A stretch of 64,000 nt of DNA from Trichopria drosophilae. Taxonomy: Eukaryota > Arthropoda > Insecta > Hymenoptera > Diapriidae. Below the pieces are notes generated by a model. The model did not search any database and was not told the origin of the DNA. It worked only from the letters and a program-made list of their open reading frames with translations. Positions 1 through 11,716 of this stretch are shown here, one piece after another. Both the position numbers and the translations under genes were made by a program. The number at the start of each line of letters is the position of its first letter. Position 1 is the first letter of the stretch. The stretch is from positions 33,639,001 through 33,703,000 of the forward strand of contig CM059587.1 of the NCBI GenBank assembly GCA_030407085.1, in the 5' to 3' direction.

Positions 1-595
1 ATTTTTTGTCCAAGTTAACTCATCGTTTCAGATTTTTCACATATCCTAACTTTAATTTGGCAAAAAGTATATTTTTGAATATTTTTCGGATCAGGTATCT
101 TAAAATCCTGACGTTATGGACTAAATCAAATAATGAGTTCGTTTTCAGCGACTAAAAATTTATAAGATCCAGTATTTCTGATTCAAGTGATCTCAAAACA
201 AATTTTTTTGTGATCCTTTGTTATCTACATCAATTCTGGTATTATTATTTTCAGTGTTTATCAAAAATGACGTTTAAAAATATATATGATAAAATAATTA
301 TTTTCGTATAAAAAGGGAAAATACTTCACTACAGAATGTTACAATTTGTAATCCTTTCCAAATCCTTTTTCGTTTGTTGGTGTTTTTAATATGGAGGGAC
401 TTTACTAAAAATCGGTCATGCTTTGCTCATATTTGGGAAATGTTTTTTTCGCTTTAGTACAGCTTCAGAAATTAACCAATTAAACAATAGTACAACTGAC
501 GTAGCGTTTAGCGTTACGTGCTTTACACTCGCGGTTGAAAACAAAAAAAAAAGAATTAAATAAAACGCGGATTCATCGTTCTTTTACGCATGCAG
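1..595 (+). other. Ssdp: Ssdp intron (3' part; upstream exon outside window)
   Basis: This AT-rich intron ends at a CAG acceptor (593-595). No coding sequence is visible. Around 88-118 a phrase close to 'TATCTTAAAATCCTGACG' resembles the right arm of the foldback element at 33712-34386, so a decayed fragment of that family may lie here. The upstream exon must end in phase 1 (a single G), because the next exon begins with the last two bases of a Gly codon. Confidence 0.7.
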
Positions 596-804
596 GACCC
601 CCGGGCATGGGACCGATAAATCAGAGGATGAACCCACCTCGAGGACCTGGTATGGGACCGATGGGCCCTGGCAGCTACGGACCCGGGATGCGAGGACCAC
701 CGCCTAATAGTAACCTGGGACCAGGAGGTCCAGGAGGTCCCGGCATGCCTCCCATGAGTATGGCTGGTGCGGGACGACCGCAATGGCAACCTAATACGTC
801 AACG
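596..804 (+). CDS. Ssdp: Ssdp exon (Pro/Gly/Met-rich region), first coding exon in window
   Basis: This belongs to the sequence-specific single-stranded DNA-binding protein family (Drosophila Ssdp, vertebrate SSBP2/3/4). These nuclear proteins bind LIM-domain-binding proteins (Chip/LDB1) and stabilise LIM-homeodomain transcription complexes. The N-terminal LUFS/LisH domain that makes that contact is left of the window. The exon encodes about 69 residues of Pro/Gly/Met-rich sequence, including GPMGPGSYGPGMRGPPPNS, GPGGPGGPGMPPMSMAG and RPQWQPNTST. I recognise these as near-invariant in the animal family. It starts after a CAG acceptor in phase 1 and ends in phase 0 at ACG before GTAATA. The four exons in the window encode about 226 residues, roughly the C-terminal half of a protein usually near 400-450 aa. 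The low-complexity sequence is normal for the family. Confidence 0.95.
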
Positions 805-930
805 GTAATATTTATTTTTTCGTTTAATCACATTATTGGTTAAGAGTTTTCTGCAATGGTAAAGACAAATTTTTTTTAACTACTTTTTTTGTAGTGACAA
901 TAACAGGCCCACAAATAAAAAATTTGTTTT

Positions 931-933
931 TCG

Positions 934-988
<55 letters not shown>

Positions 989-1160
989 CCGTAAAGTCCG
1001 ATTTTACAGGTGTAACATGAATCTGCGCTGTCAGAAACATAACCCATGCGAACTAAATATAGTCCGCGAAATAGAATTTTTACAGCTTTCAGTACCGAAA
1101 AATAATGTTCGACACGGCCATAATATTTTACGGCCTTGTATCGAAATATACTATTCTGTG
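931..1160. repeat. Dispersed repeat copy with CCGTAAA/TTTACGG inverted motifs
   Basis: The segment from TTTTTCGGTACTAT through TACAGCTTTCAGTACCGAAA to TTTTACGGCCTTGTATCGAA is closely matched by 56258-56465 in an ort intron. Shared phrases include GAATCTGCGCTRTCA, AGTCCGCGAAAT and TTTTTACAGCTTTCAGTACC. Part of the left side is replaced here by a TA microsatellite. Superfamily unknown. Confidence 0.7.
938..987. repeat. (TA)n microsatellite
   Basis: About 25 uninterrupted TA dinucleotides. The open frames read through it on both strands (runs of Ile/Tyr) are artefacts of the repeat. Confidence 0.97.
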
Positions 1161-2137
1161 CTGGACTCCAGGTCACAGTAATCCGACGTTTTTGAGCTGC
1201 TAAATACGATTCTACAGTAAAAATGGAGGTCTTTGGCCAAATTCTAGACAACCTCAAAAATTATAAAAAAAATCGATTTTGTGGCGCTATAAGCTTTAAA
1301 AAGGACCATTACGGTTTGTTTTGGCTAAAGACACCGCATTATTTCTATTTCGACTCGCTGAATAGGAATCTGCAGTAAAGAATGACGGTCTCTTGGCAAA
1401 TTTTATAATTTAATCTCAAAAAACCATACAAATATTTTCAACCGAGATATAGGCTTAAAAGAGAAAGAATATAATAACTTTTCTTAACTCGTCCCAAAAA
1501 TCCGGAATTTGGATAGAATGTTCATCAATCGCAGTAATTTTCCTAACGTCGTTAGAAAACATTGAAATACGGTAAAATAGATAGATTTGGACCTCCTCTT
1601 TCAAATGCCGTGGTCGGAATAAGCCGGCGAATTCAAAGAAAAATGTTTGATCATTTTGGTGAAAAAAATCCAGATTTTATTCACGTTTCTTCGCAGGAAT
1701 CGCGTTTTCTGACATTGAAAAGAGCAATACTGATCATTTCAAAAGATATTAATCCCGTCCTTTTCTTCAGCCCTTTCTTCTCCCGTGGATTTTTTTAAAA
1801 AAACAAAATGGCGTCTGCAAGTTGTAATTTTGCATTTGCTCGCACAATTATCGATGATTTGACCATGTCACGGTTGAACTCATGGAGAATTGGGATGAAA
1901 AAGTAATTATTATCATTTGTGAATTCCTAATCTCATTATTATTCATTCATAACCTCAAATTAGTTATATACGATGGACCTTTACCCTTTTATTTTCTCAT
2001 TTGCACTCAATTTTCGACGTTTCCGTGTTACTTACGTGTGACATTGAAAATTACCAGATATGATTGTGACTTCTCAATAATCGGTTTATCACCTTAAAAA
2101 TTTAGTACAGGACGACAATTATGTGCGACAATTATTT

Positions 2138-2252
2138 CTACCTGATACTATGCTGTTTGTAGGCTTAATAAAAAGCGAATATCAGAGTAAACTTCGCTGT
2201 AAGTGATACCACAGATTATATACAAAGAAACGTCTAGTATCAGGTAGCAATG
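2138..2252. repeat. Small palindromic repeat in the centre of the foldback element
   Basis: TACCTGATACTA near 2140 is matched by TAGTATCAGGTA near 2238 in inverted orientation, enclosing about 85 bp. It could be the loop of the surrounding foldback or a separate tiny MITE. Confidence 0.5.
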
Positions 2253-2575
2253 CGCACAAGATGTGCTGGCTGCACTCCATTTTTAGGTTATGAACCAATC
2301 ATTGATAGGTCGCAATCGTATATAGTAATATTTAAATTGGCACGTACGTAATGAGACGGAAAAATAAAAAATTGAGTGAAAATCATACAAAAAATCGTTA
2401 AAAACCCATTGCATGTAACTAATTTGAGGTTATGAATGAATTATGAGATTAGGTATTCACGAATGTTGATGATAACTACATTTTCATCCCAATTCTCTAT
2501 GATTTCAACCGTTACACCTTCAAATAATCGATATTTTTGCCACAAAATGCAAAATTACAACTTGCAGACGCCATC

Positions 2576-3470
2576 TTAACCCTTTAACGCCGGGAAGGAT
2601 ACTTTCTTCCAACTATTTTCAACGTTAATTTTCTCTATTAACACGGATGTAAAATAAAAGAGGAAGAACCATTTCTAACGTATTTGGGATCGCTCTTTCA
2701 GAATCTGTCAATAAAATTGCAAAAAAATGAATTTTCAAAAAGCTGCTGCCATTTGTATGAAAAACAAATAGAAATTTTTGACAATTTTGTTTCAAAAATT
2801 ACTTTTTTTTCATACGGCAAGTATCCAGAACACTGTTTCACTTGAAAATATCGCGTCCGCAATGTCTAAGCTTCAAAATGGTGAAACGTACTTTTGAAAA
2901 TTTTAAAATGGCTACTGAAAATTTAAAAGTCGTTACTCGGGAGGTCGCTGAACACGAATCCGAAGTATCATTTCAAAAATTCAAAATGGCGATTCCAATA
3001 TCGTCCGCCATATTGGATCCGCCGTTCTGAATTTTTGAACAAAAAATATTTAGATACTCAGTGTCATTAAAAAAAAAATTGTTTAATGAAACGGACACTG
3101 GATATTAATTATCATTGGTGGAAAAAATTCTTTCGTCATCTTAAAATGTTCAAAAGTACGTTTCGCCATTTTGAAGCTTAGACATTGCGGACGCGATATA
3201 TTGATGAGAAACCGTGCTCGGGATACTTGCCGTATGAAAAAAAAGTTATATTTGTAACAAAATTGTCCAAAATTCCTATTTTTTCTTATAAAAATGGCCG
3301 CAACTTTTCGAAAATTCATTTTTTTTGTTATTTTATTGACATATTATGAAAGAGCGATCCCAAATACGTTAGAAATTTTCTTCCTCTTTTATTTTACATC
3401 TATATTAGTAGAGAAAATTAACATTGAAAACAGTTGGAAGAAATTGTCCTTTCCGGCGTTAAAGAGTTAA
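2576..3470. mobile_element. piggyBac-like MITE with TTAA target duplication
   Basis: The element is flanked by TTAA at 2576-2579 and 3467-3470. Its terminal inverted repeats begin CCCTTTAACGCCGG (left) and CTCTTTAACGCCGG (right, read inward). The arms stay similar for over 300 bp, including ATTTGGGATCGCTCTTTCA and CGCGTCCGCAATGTCTAAGC. There is no transposase. TTAA duplication is the hallmark of piggyBac-type insertion; assignment to that superfamily is inferred. It sits inside the right arm of the larger foldback element. Confidence 0.8.
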
Positions 3471-4398
3471 AGCCGCCATTTTGCTTTTTGAAAAAATCTG
3501 ACGGGGCAGGAAAGAGTTTAGCAAAAAGTCGGGATTAGTACGTTTTGCAATGATCAGCAATGCCTTTTTCAACGTCAAAAAAGCGAAGAAACATAGAAAA
3601 AATCAGTATTTTTTTCAACAAAAGGCTCATACCATTTTTCTTTGGTATGATCAAAAAGGACAAAAAAAGGTTAAGTTGAGAAAACATTAACCTCTTCTTT
3701 ACTGATCTGCTGATGCATTTCAGGAATATCATCAAAAAATCTTTCGAAAAATACGTTTTTATAGCAACATTTGAATAAAAAGAAAAAATAACATTTAATA
3801 ACATTCCCTGCATAACAGTACGTTTCATAATCCATTTTTTAGAATTCAAGTTTTTGTGTGTAATGTCTTTTACTACTAAAACGAAGAAAGTCTTAGTCTT
3901 TCTTTTTTGTACATAATATCCCTACAAAAACTGATTTTTTACGATTTTTTAAGGTTATGTTTGTAATTTGCTAAGCGACTTACATTTTTAATACAGATTA
4001 ATACTCAACGGAACAATAAAGATGAGATTAATGTGCTCTCATCTTGACAAAAGTTATATTTTTTCACTTTTAAACCTATATCTTTATAAAACACGTGTTT
4101 TTTAACGCTTTTTTGCAGTAAGTTTGATTGCACATTTGTATTCAGCGGATCAAAATACTAAAAAATAATTCGTTATTTATCCGAAACAAGTTATATTGTA
4201 CCTTTTAAAAGCCTATATCGTTATAAAAGCTACTTTTTATGAATTATGGATGTTATGTCTGAAGTTTGTCGAGTATCGTATTTAGGGACTCAAAATAGAT
4301 CGGATTAGGCTGGTCTGGACTCCAGCACAGAAAACAACAATCTTTTTATGGTCCCATGTAATTGTTAGGCATCCTTAAGCTCATTTGTTTGCTTTTAG

Positions 4399-4569
4399 CC
4401 AATGAACTACTCTTCGTCGTCGCCTGGCAATTACGGAGGACCTCCCGGCTCTTCGGGTCCTCCAGGGCCTGGCACTCCGATCATGCCTAGTCCGCAAGAC
4501 AGCAGTAATAGCGGAGGAGAAAACATGTACACAATGATGAAACCCGTACCTGGAGGGAATATGCCCGGA
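4399..4569 (+). CDS. Ssdp: Ssdp exon (conserved Ser/Gly/Pro-rich segment)
   Basis: This exon encodes 57 residues in phase 0/0, from [14 protein letters not shown] through [18 protein letters not shown] to [11 protein letters not shown]. The sequence is essentially the same as animal SSBP proteins at this point. It follows a TTTTAG acceptor and ends at GGA before the donor GTAAGA. It joins the previous exon to give ...[16 protein letters not shown]. Confidence 0.96.
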
Positions 4570-4711
4570 GTAAGAAACATTCTCAAACTGAAATTAAATG
4601 TAAAAACCAACTGATATAAATTAATTCAAAGATGAAACAACGTTTTGGAAAACTTAAAACAATGAACGAAGATTTTACGTGGGCGGGAATTAACGCAGAA
4701 TATAATTGCAG
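4570..4711 (+). other. Ssdp: Short Ssdp intron (142 bp)
   Basis: Donor GTAAGA and acceptor TTGCAG, phase 0. No other feature seen. Confidence 0.9.
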
Positions 4712-4909
4712 GATTTTCCAATGAGTGGTGGCCCAGAAGGAGGGCCGATGGGTCCAATGGGTCCGAACACGATGGGACCGGTGCTTAACGGCGACGGCAT
4801 CGATGGTATGAAGAACAGTCCGGCCAACGGCGGTCCTGGCACACCACGCGAAGATAGCGGCAGCGGAATGGGCGATTATAATCTGGCTGGTTTCGGAGGC
4901 GGTGAAAAT
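4712..4909 (+). CDS. Ssdp: Ssdp exon (FPMSGGPEGG...NLAGFGGGEN segment)
   Basis: This exon encodes 66 residues in phase 0/0: DFPMSGGPEGGPMGPMGPN, then GIDGMKNSPANGGPGTPRED, then GMGDYNLAGFGGGEN. All are family-typical, and this C-terminal region is described as a transactivation-competent part of SSBPs. It ends at AAT before a consensus GTAAGT donor. Confidence 0.96.
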
Positions 4910-7900
4910 GTAAGTATGCGGTTCTTTAACCATGCCCTGTAGATATTAACTCACTCAAATCATTACTTTCATCCACACGTATTGTGATCACGTACTGTTC
5001 ACATTTGGGTCTTTTATTTTTTACTTTTTGTCTACAATCTTGTATTTTGAAAAGTTAGGTTAGAATCTGCCGACCGCAACTTTTAAGAACGAAACATTTC
5101 TTTTTGTATTTCAATGTTTGTAATGTTCTTGAATTTAAAATTATTTACTTTTCAAGTGTGCGATGCGAGTGAACTGCTTCAAATTTTTAATTAAATTTAT
5201 TTTTGTCTATCATTGATCAAGGTTAAATAATGATGTGCTTTCTTGGCTATTCAGTAGTTTGTTATTATGATTATTTTTATTTTAACTCTGCGATTTATCA
5301 TTTTTTTTAATTAATATGATTTAATATAGAGAATGATAAATATCAAACATTAAAGTGTTATATTTCGTAATATATTTGTTTTCAAAATTGAGTGACTAAG
5401 TTAAATGTCCCATTTTGTGATACTATCTAAATTGAGAAGTTCAATGTTTGTAATTAATTTGTGTAATTAATATTCTATGTGGTGGAAACGTAACCTTTGG
5501 ATGATGAGTTAACAAAAAAAAGAAAAATGTGAGCAAGATTAATTAGTGGTTAGAATTTGAAGCCAGCAGTTATAAAATGTGACATTTATCTTAATGTTCC
5601 ATAAAAAAAGGAAGAATCGATCGTGTTTGATCGATGCAATAGAATAAGTCCAATTAAGCTTGCTCACAAAGCTCTAGAAATGTGCTTTGAGCATCGCTTA
5701 AAGGTTCAATTCGTACAAAGTAATCGCATACATGCATGTTCTCTATTTTCGACAGTTTTTTTAAACAATTCGCCCCTGGACCATCTTCCTGGTTAAATGC
5801 ATAATGCGGAGGATCGGTGTGAAGTCGCTTGCGATGCACATTTATGAACGTAGCTTTGACGGAGTACTCGGTTGTCGAAAGCACCACATTCGGTTTGAAA
5901 AAAAAGCAAAAGAAAACGAAAAGAATGAAAAGACAGAAAAGAGAAGCGATCTTGTTGGCCGCGATAAGACTTCCTCGCAATCGTCCTGCTCAATCGATGT
6001 GCACACCTGTCTTTTTCTGAGGTTAGGTTAGCTTAAGGAATTTCGTCGACGACGAATACGATGAAAAAGTGACTCGATCGACACTTACCGCCATATGACA
6101 CTATGTATATGCTTCACTAATATTCTCAAGGTTGCTAGCTAGGTGTATCTCTTTTTATTTTTGTATTTCTTAAAAAAAAAACTCTCTTTTAGAGTTTCGA
6201 TTTGTCGGTTAGATCGGCTGGCCCTTTACCACCGGCTACTATTAGAAACTCGAATTTCATCGTTCCATATCGTATTGCCGGTGATGTACATAACAATCAA
6301 GCACAATGTATAAAACGATACGAATTGTAAATATTTAAAACATTTGACGAAGCTACGATACATCAATTTTTTTTTTACCCTCTCCCAGATAACGAAGTTA
6401 AAAATAATGTAACTTGCTAATCGCGCATTTTTAGCATTTTAATAAAATGAGACGATATTTTGGGCGTTGAAAATTCCAAGTAATTTCTTAGAACATTGAA
6501 ATACATTAATTCGGAAAGGGCTGGTTCGACGAAACTTCACAAATGAAACCTTAGGTAGTGTGTACTTTATTTATATTTATTTGAGAAGACTTAGAACGTA
6601 AGCGAAGGTGCCTGGCGAACGAAAAGGCTGTTACTGGTGACTGTTCTGTCTACTGTGATTAGGTCGCATAGTTTCGTTTACCATTCGATTTTTGCGAACT
6701 TTTAAAAACCTTTTTTTTTATGATTTATATTACTTTTTAACTGGTTTGCTGCATCCTCCCGCACGCATGTCGAAGCAACTGACATGAGTTTTAATCGTGG
6801 AGTGGATTTCATTTCTCGAAAAGAAAGATTTTTAACTTTTTCGTAATAATCCAGTAGTCGATAGATTTGTATTTCATTGCGATGATTCAACGGGCTCTAA
6901 AATAAGAAATAACTTGAGACGAAATCCCTCCACCGCATTCGCTCTAATGCGAGCGTAGATTTCAGAGATACGCGTCGAACGGCAATTTGCAACCGACGGA
7001 ACATTAGAATTTCCTTTCCGAGGTGTGTGAAATTTTTCTCAATGGCGTGTTTGCAAGTTTTTTTTATTCATATTTTTTCCCGCGAATTTTGTACATACTT
7101 GGCGAAAGTTTTCTTTTTTATTTTTGGTGTGGATATTTGATAGGTTTGAGATTTTCTTTCGCCGCAGTGTTTTTGATCTTCAATATCGTCGACAATAACT
7201 GCATGTAAATACGAAAGTTTTGCTTTCTGTGTGCAGAATTGACATTCTGGTGACTTTTTGTGGTAGTTGCATTTTTAGAATATACGAACTCAAGAGATCC
7301 ATGACGGATGGAACCAGTAATACAGGCTTAACTGTACATGTTCACAATACTTGCCATACATTTTATTTCAAAACAATAGAAATTTTAGACAAACAAACAA
7401 ATACAAAGAAAAGACAAAATTTAGCAGCTATTCAGATTTTTTAAAAATAACAACGTGAACATTCAGAAAGACGCGATATCTCTGGATTCCTAAGACACTA
7501 TTTTTCTAATCCATCTTTTTTTTTATTTAATTATGAATATTTACATACATAGACGTTTTGGGGGGGGAATAAACCTTCTTAAAAAAATGCAATAACATCA
7601 GGAATTACTTACGAATCATAGATTCGAAAAGGTGGAGAAAGAAAGGTTTTTCGCTCTTTTTTTTCTTTTTTTTTACTACGTTTTTTTAAACGTAGAAAAT
7701 AAATACATTTTTTTCAAGTGTTTTTTTAATTGTTTTCTAAAGACCGACACACCGACATAATTATATATGTATTTTAGCTCGATTCTTGAGGGCGATGTTC
7801 TGAATTTGATATTGAGAGTATATTTTGCATAAAAATGTTGAAGGCGTTTAATTACTTAGAATAATTGAAAGAGGGCAACCAATACGTCGTACATGCATAG

Positions 7901-8569
7901 AGTTAAGTACCTGTTAATTACATGTAAAGTTGTAACGGTTTATATTACGCACATACGTTCAGAATAGTTTAGTTGATGAATATCATCCTGGAAGCGACGA
8001 AAGAAATGTTTGATACAATCGAAAGGTCAATTCCGTAAGTCACTTTAATACTGAAACATAAGTCGAAGAAAGTTAACGCGAATATTGAAGAGCAACTTAA
8101 AGAATGGTGCCACTTTATGAAATTGATTTATAATTTCGTGATACTCATGTGATGGAAAAGTTATGTCTAATTTCACCTACTAGTGTATAATTAACACACG
8201 TACACGCATGCATGCATAGAACCAATATCAATAATTATAGAAATGATAGATAATCCTGTATTAATTTAATGATTAAGTAAATAAGAAAGTAGGCAGATTA
8301 TTAGATACTAAAATTGTTTTCACAAGTTGCTCTTCAGTGGTTTTTCTTAATTTGTTTCCAAGAAAACATTTCTTAATCGCGTTGCTCATCGTCAAGTTAA
8401 ATTATGTTAGACATCTCTACTGTTGCGCGATCACGATGTAACGTAATTTTTTTAGCGTTTTAAGCACGTATTAGCCGATCCGACAAAGAAATTAATTAAT
8501 AAAATTTCTGAAAACGACGCAAATTGCCGCTCAACGTAAAAACAAGTACTTGACGAAGTTAAGTGGATG

Positions 8570-8594
8570 CTCTATATATGGTACATATATAGAG
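8570..8594. repeat. Perfect 11-bp-arm palindrome
   Basis: CTCTATATATG-GTA-CATATATAGAG: 11-bp perfect arms around a 3-nt loop, within the last Ssdp intron. Function unknown. Confidence 0.85.
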
Positions 8595-9088
8595 AAAGGT
8601 TACTATTTTTCTACGGATACAAGACGTAGTCAGTACGAGTACTGAACCTAGGGAGTGAGTGTAAGAACGTAACAAAAGAAAACAAAAAAAAATTCGTGGG
8701 CTTTTATATTTTTCTCCTGTAATTATTTTCATTTTTTCTTCATTTTTAATTGCATATAAAGGATTTATCGAAATCCGTCCGTCCGCAGGTGGTTATAGGT
8801 CAGTACTGGACTATGCTATGCTGCTATTAGTTACTTTTAACTCGAATTAATCGAATTAACCGATCGTCGACTGTTGTAATCGAAGCGGAGAGAAGCGTGA
8901 CGGATCGTTGCGTCAGCGATCCGGTGGTAGAGATTTTTCCCCCCTTCGCTGGCGTAATCAAGAAAAGTGAAAGTAAACATTCGATGCTAATATGATGGCA
9001 GGAGCCATTACTATCTGATGTCTGCGGTGTATATACATATAAAAGGAAAAGAAAAATGTTTGTTTTTTTCGACCAGTTTTCGGGCACC

Positions 9089-9117
9089 CGGGACAGTCAG
9101 CCTTGGCGCCTGTCCCG
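9089..9117. other. GC-rich hairpin
   Basis: CGGGACAG and CTGTCCCG form a perfect 8-bp stem around a 13-nt loop, in an otherwise AT-rich intron. It is too short for a microRNA precursor by itself. Confidence 0.6.
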
Positions 9118-9512
9118 CTTCTCTCCGCTTCTTCATAATCAGTTTTATTTGAATGCTCCCACGTTGTAAAATATACTACGCCTGGTGGAAATATGATAAC
9201 ACGATATATACCTACGCCAAGGGAGAGATCGAGACAATAAATGTAATCCTGTTACACTGAGACTACTGCGTTTTCTTTTTATTTGTCAAACCCGCAGGGT
9301 GCTGGCTAATGGAGTATGTATACGGACTATCTACAGGTCTCTTTGTCGGTTACGATTTATTTTTAGTTTCTTTCGCGTTTTATTTGATTTCATTGACGCG
9401 AGTGCGCTCATCGAGAGACGATTTTCTAACCTCCGATTGGCCTGATAGAAGATGGCTATCAACTTCCTCAAAATAAATCCATTCCTAACCTGAAATATTA
9501 AACGTGTAGGTG

Positions 9513-9824
9513 CACTGTAAAAAATGAAAAGGAATTGCCACGTTACACGTACAATGTTGTAAGTTTTCTGTTTAGGAGTTGTAATTTGACCAACGTGTAG
9601 CGTCGTAAAATTCCTAACCTCCAAAGATAAAAACCCAACGTGATCTTCGGAAATATTACAAAACATTGTAATTTAACGATATTCTACGTAAAGATACTTT
9701 CAAATCTTGTAAAGTTCTCAACTTCACGTAGGAATTTTACAACGTCGAACGTCGACATATTACCAAATTTGTGCAAATGAAAATTACAACAGATTTGTAA
9801 AACTCATAGCCATTTTTTACAGTG
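9513..9824. mobile_element. MITE with CACTGTAAAAAATG terminal repeats
   Basis: CACTGTAAAAAATG at 9513 is matched by CATTTTTTACAGTG ending at 9824, giving a 312-bp element. Interior sub-repeats such as GGAATT...ACGT and TTACAAC recur in both orientations. No ORF and no clear target duplication (flanks TG/TG only). Superfamily unassigned. Confidence 0.7.
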
Positions 9825-10819
9825 TGAAGATCTTTTGTGTTTAGTTGTAATTTTTTAGGTTAGTAATAGATTCGTTTTGGGGTTAGTCTCTAAAAGCGGC
9901 TTTCGAGGTTAGAAAGTCTAGGGGGTCGCGGTGCTCGTGCTCGCTGATTTATGAAAAGAAAGAAAGATGAAAACGGTCATGACGAAACGTGTCGATGACA
10001 AAAAGTAAGGCTCTGGTAGCTGTATATAGTACTGGCCTGTACTGACCTGTAGCACATGGATGCCTGAGCCAATAAATAGCCAAGAAATCGCGAACTGAAT
10101 TTACGATAACAATAACACGTCAATGATGAAACTTTTATTTTGCATTAATAAATATTCAAGTAACGGTGATGCGTGCGTATGCGGGGGACAGGCGTTCAAC
10201 CGAAAGGTAGAGAGAAAGAGATTGCAAAAAAGATCATAATAAAAGAAAGGAATAGAATTTGTGAAAAAGAAATTGTCGGTGAAAAAAAAAAACCAGAAGT
10301 AAATTTTTGCACTTTTTTGTTTCAACGTCCATGTGTTGTGGGTCAGAGCACCCTGATGAGATACTCATCAATTTCATTCCCAATCTCCTGTTCTTTCTTC
10401 ATCCACGTTGAAGTTGCATAAGCTTCCTTTCGAGCCCGGCCCCACCGACGCACCACCACCACACTAATCGCCGACCAGTGTTGGAAAAGAATTCGTAACA
10501 TTTTTACTTTGGCTCCTTTCCAACACTGCAGCCGACCAACGTTCGATCCCGAGAGCTTCGATTTTGACGGTAGAATAAAAAAAATGTCGAAATTTGCAAT
10601 TTTACATAGAAGAGATTTGGCATACCTAGTACAAATGCTCAAGCGTCGCCGAGTATCACAATGGAATAAAAAGCTAGCAAAAAAGAAAAGACTCGCAAAA
10701 AGCTCGGGTCGAACGTTGTCCGACTTTCGGCGTAAGGTATGCCCGACTTCGGAAAGCGAAGCCAGGGTTTACCCGAGCCTATACGTGGTGTAACCGGCCT
10801 GGTGTTGGTTGGTTCGCAG

Positions 10820-10924
10820 GATCAGAACGAGTCCGCCGCCATTCTCAAGATCAAGGAAAGCATGCAGGAGGAAGCCAAGAGGTTTGAAAAGGATTCAGAT
10901 CACCCAGATTATTTCATGTCATAA
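10820..10924 (+). CDS. Ssdp: Ssdp terminal coding exon and stop
   Basis: This exon encodes 34 residues and TAA, from DQNESAAILKIKESMQEEAK to RFEKDSDHPDYFMS. This acidic C-terminal tail is nearly identical in known animal SSBP proteins. It begins in phase 0 after a TTCGCAG acceptor and follows directly on ...FGGGEN of the previous exon. The stop codon is 10922-10924. Confidence 0.96.
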   Translation, partial: DQNESAAILKIKESMQEEAKRFEKDSDHPDYFMS

Positions 10925-11678
10925 CTCGCGTCGGCGGGTAGTTGGACCTCAAGACTAAATTGATCCTTAAATGGCAAAAAAAAAGAAAAAAAAAAGAAAT
11001 ATCGGGAGATCCTTAACCCCTTACCCTCATCCCGAAGTGAGAGGTTTCTCGTCCTCCCGAAACCAACCAAACTCCCCCACACACCAACCCCCCTTTTTCA
11101 AATCCTCGAGTCGTTTCGAGTCGCGCGCACATTGCGGCTACGCATTTTAAGCCGCGTTTCCGGGCGAGCGACGGGAGACGTCGATGCATAACCAAAAACG
11201 CCGTACAAAAAAGCAGCTTCAGGTTGGTGGTGTCTCCAATGGAATTTGTACGAAGAGTTTTTGTATGTTTTTTATCTAAATGCCGATGACGCTAGAGACA
11301 TTCGGAGGGTGACGCTCGATGTGTTTATTTCTTTCCCATGCATGAAATACGTGAAAATAGTTTTTTTCTTCGTGACCGTCGACGATGGGCGGCCAAAATC
11401 GAACGTTTTCAGCTCTCCGTGCCTACTGTAATGTACAGAAGTTTGATCAAATTAGTAAATAACAATTGTCAGCATGTAACTGGTAATGTAATACGCAAAG
11501 CAAAGTGTCGGACGTTTTTAAAAAGTAACTTTAGTTTTCGAATCATTTTATTGTTTGTTGTACATTGGGATAATTTTGGCAAAACTGACGATATAAAAGA
11601 GCTGAAAACTGATTCGATTTTTTAAAGGCAAGTGACGAAAATTAGCAAAGGGACTGTGCAAACGATTCGCTGGAGGCG

Positions 11679-11716
11679 GAGAGAGAGAGAGAGAGAAAGA
11701 AAGAGTGTGTGTGTGT
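11679..11716. repeat. (GA)n / (GT)n compound microsatellite
   Basis: A run of GA repeats grading into GAAA and then GT repeats, inside the probable Ssdp 3' UTR. Confidence 0.95.

Larger units (their letters stand above)
1640..3625. mobile_element. Foldback (long inverted-repeat) element carrying a nested MITE
   Basis: The left arm (about 1640-1985) pairs in reverse complement with about 2400-2575 and then, after a nested insertion, with about 3471-3625. Clear anchors are GGCGTCTGCAAGTTGTAATT (left) against AATTACAACTTGCAGACGCC (right), and CTGATCATT...AATCCCG against CGGGATTAG...AATGATCAG. The centre (about 2100-2330) holds a second small palindrome. Arms are roughly 75-85% similar by eye. 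No long coding sequence. Outer ends are not sharply defined. Confidence 0.75.
805..4398 (+). other. Ssdp: Ssdp intron with several inserted repeats
   Basis: The intron runs from donor GTAATA to acceptor TTTTAG. No coding exon was recognised in it. It contains a (TA)n tract, a dispersed inverted-repeat family copy at 931-1160, and a large inverted repeat (about 1640-3625) interrupted by a TTAA-flanked MITE. From about 3650 to 4398 it is AT-rich sequence with nothing else recognised. Short open frames in either strand here show no recognisable protein. Confidence 0.85.
4910..10819 (+). other. Ssdp: Last Ssdp intron (5.9 kb)
   Basis: The intron runs from donor GTAAGT to acceptor TTCGCAG. It is AT-rich and shows no recognisable protein in any frame. 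It contains a 312-bp MITE (9513-9824), a perfect 25-nt palindrome (8570-8594) and a GC-rich hairpin (9089-9117). The 8.8-9.1 kb stretch is more GC-rich than its surroundings, but no exon could be supported there. Confidence 0.85.

Noticed and set aside
894..1257. Open frames on both strands with runs of Ile/Tyr
   Set aside because: They are produced by the TA microsatellite and a dispersed repeat.
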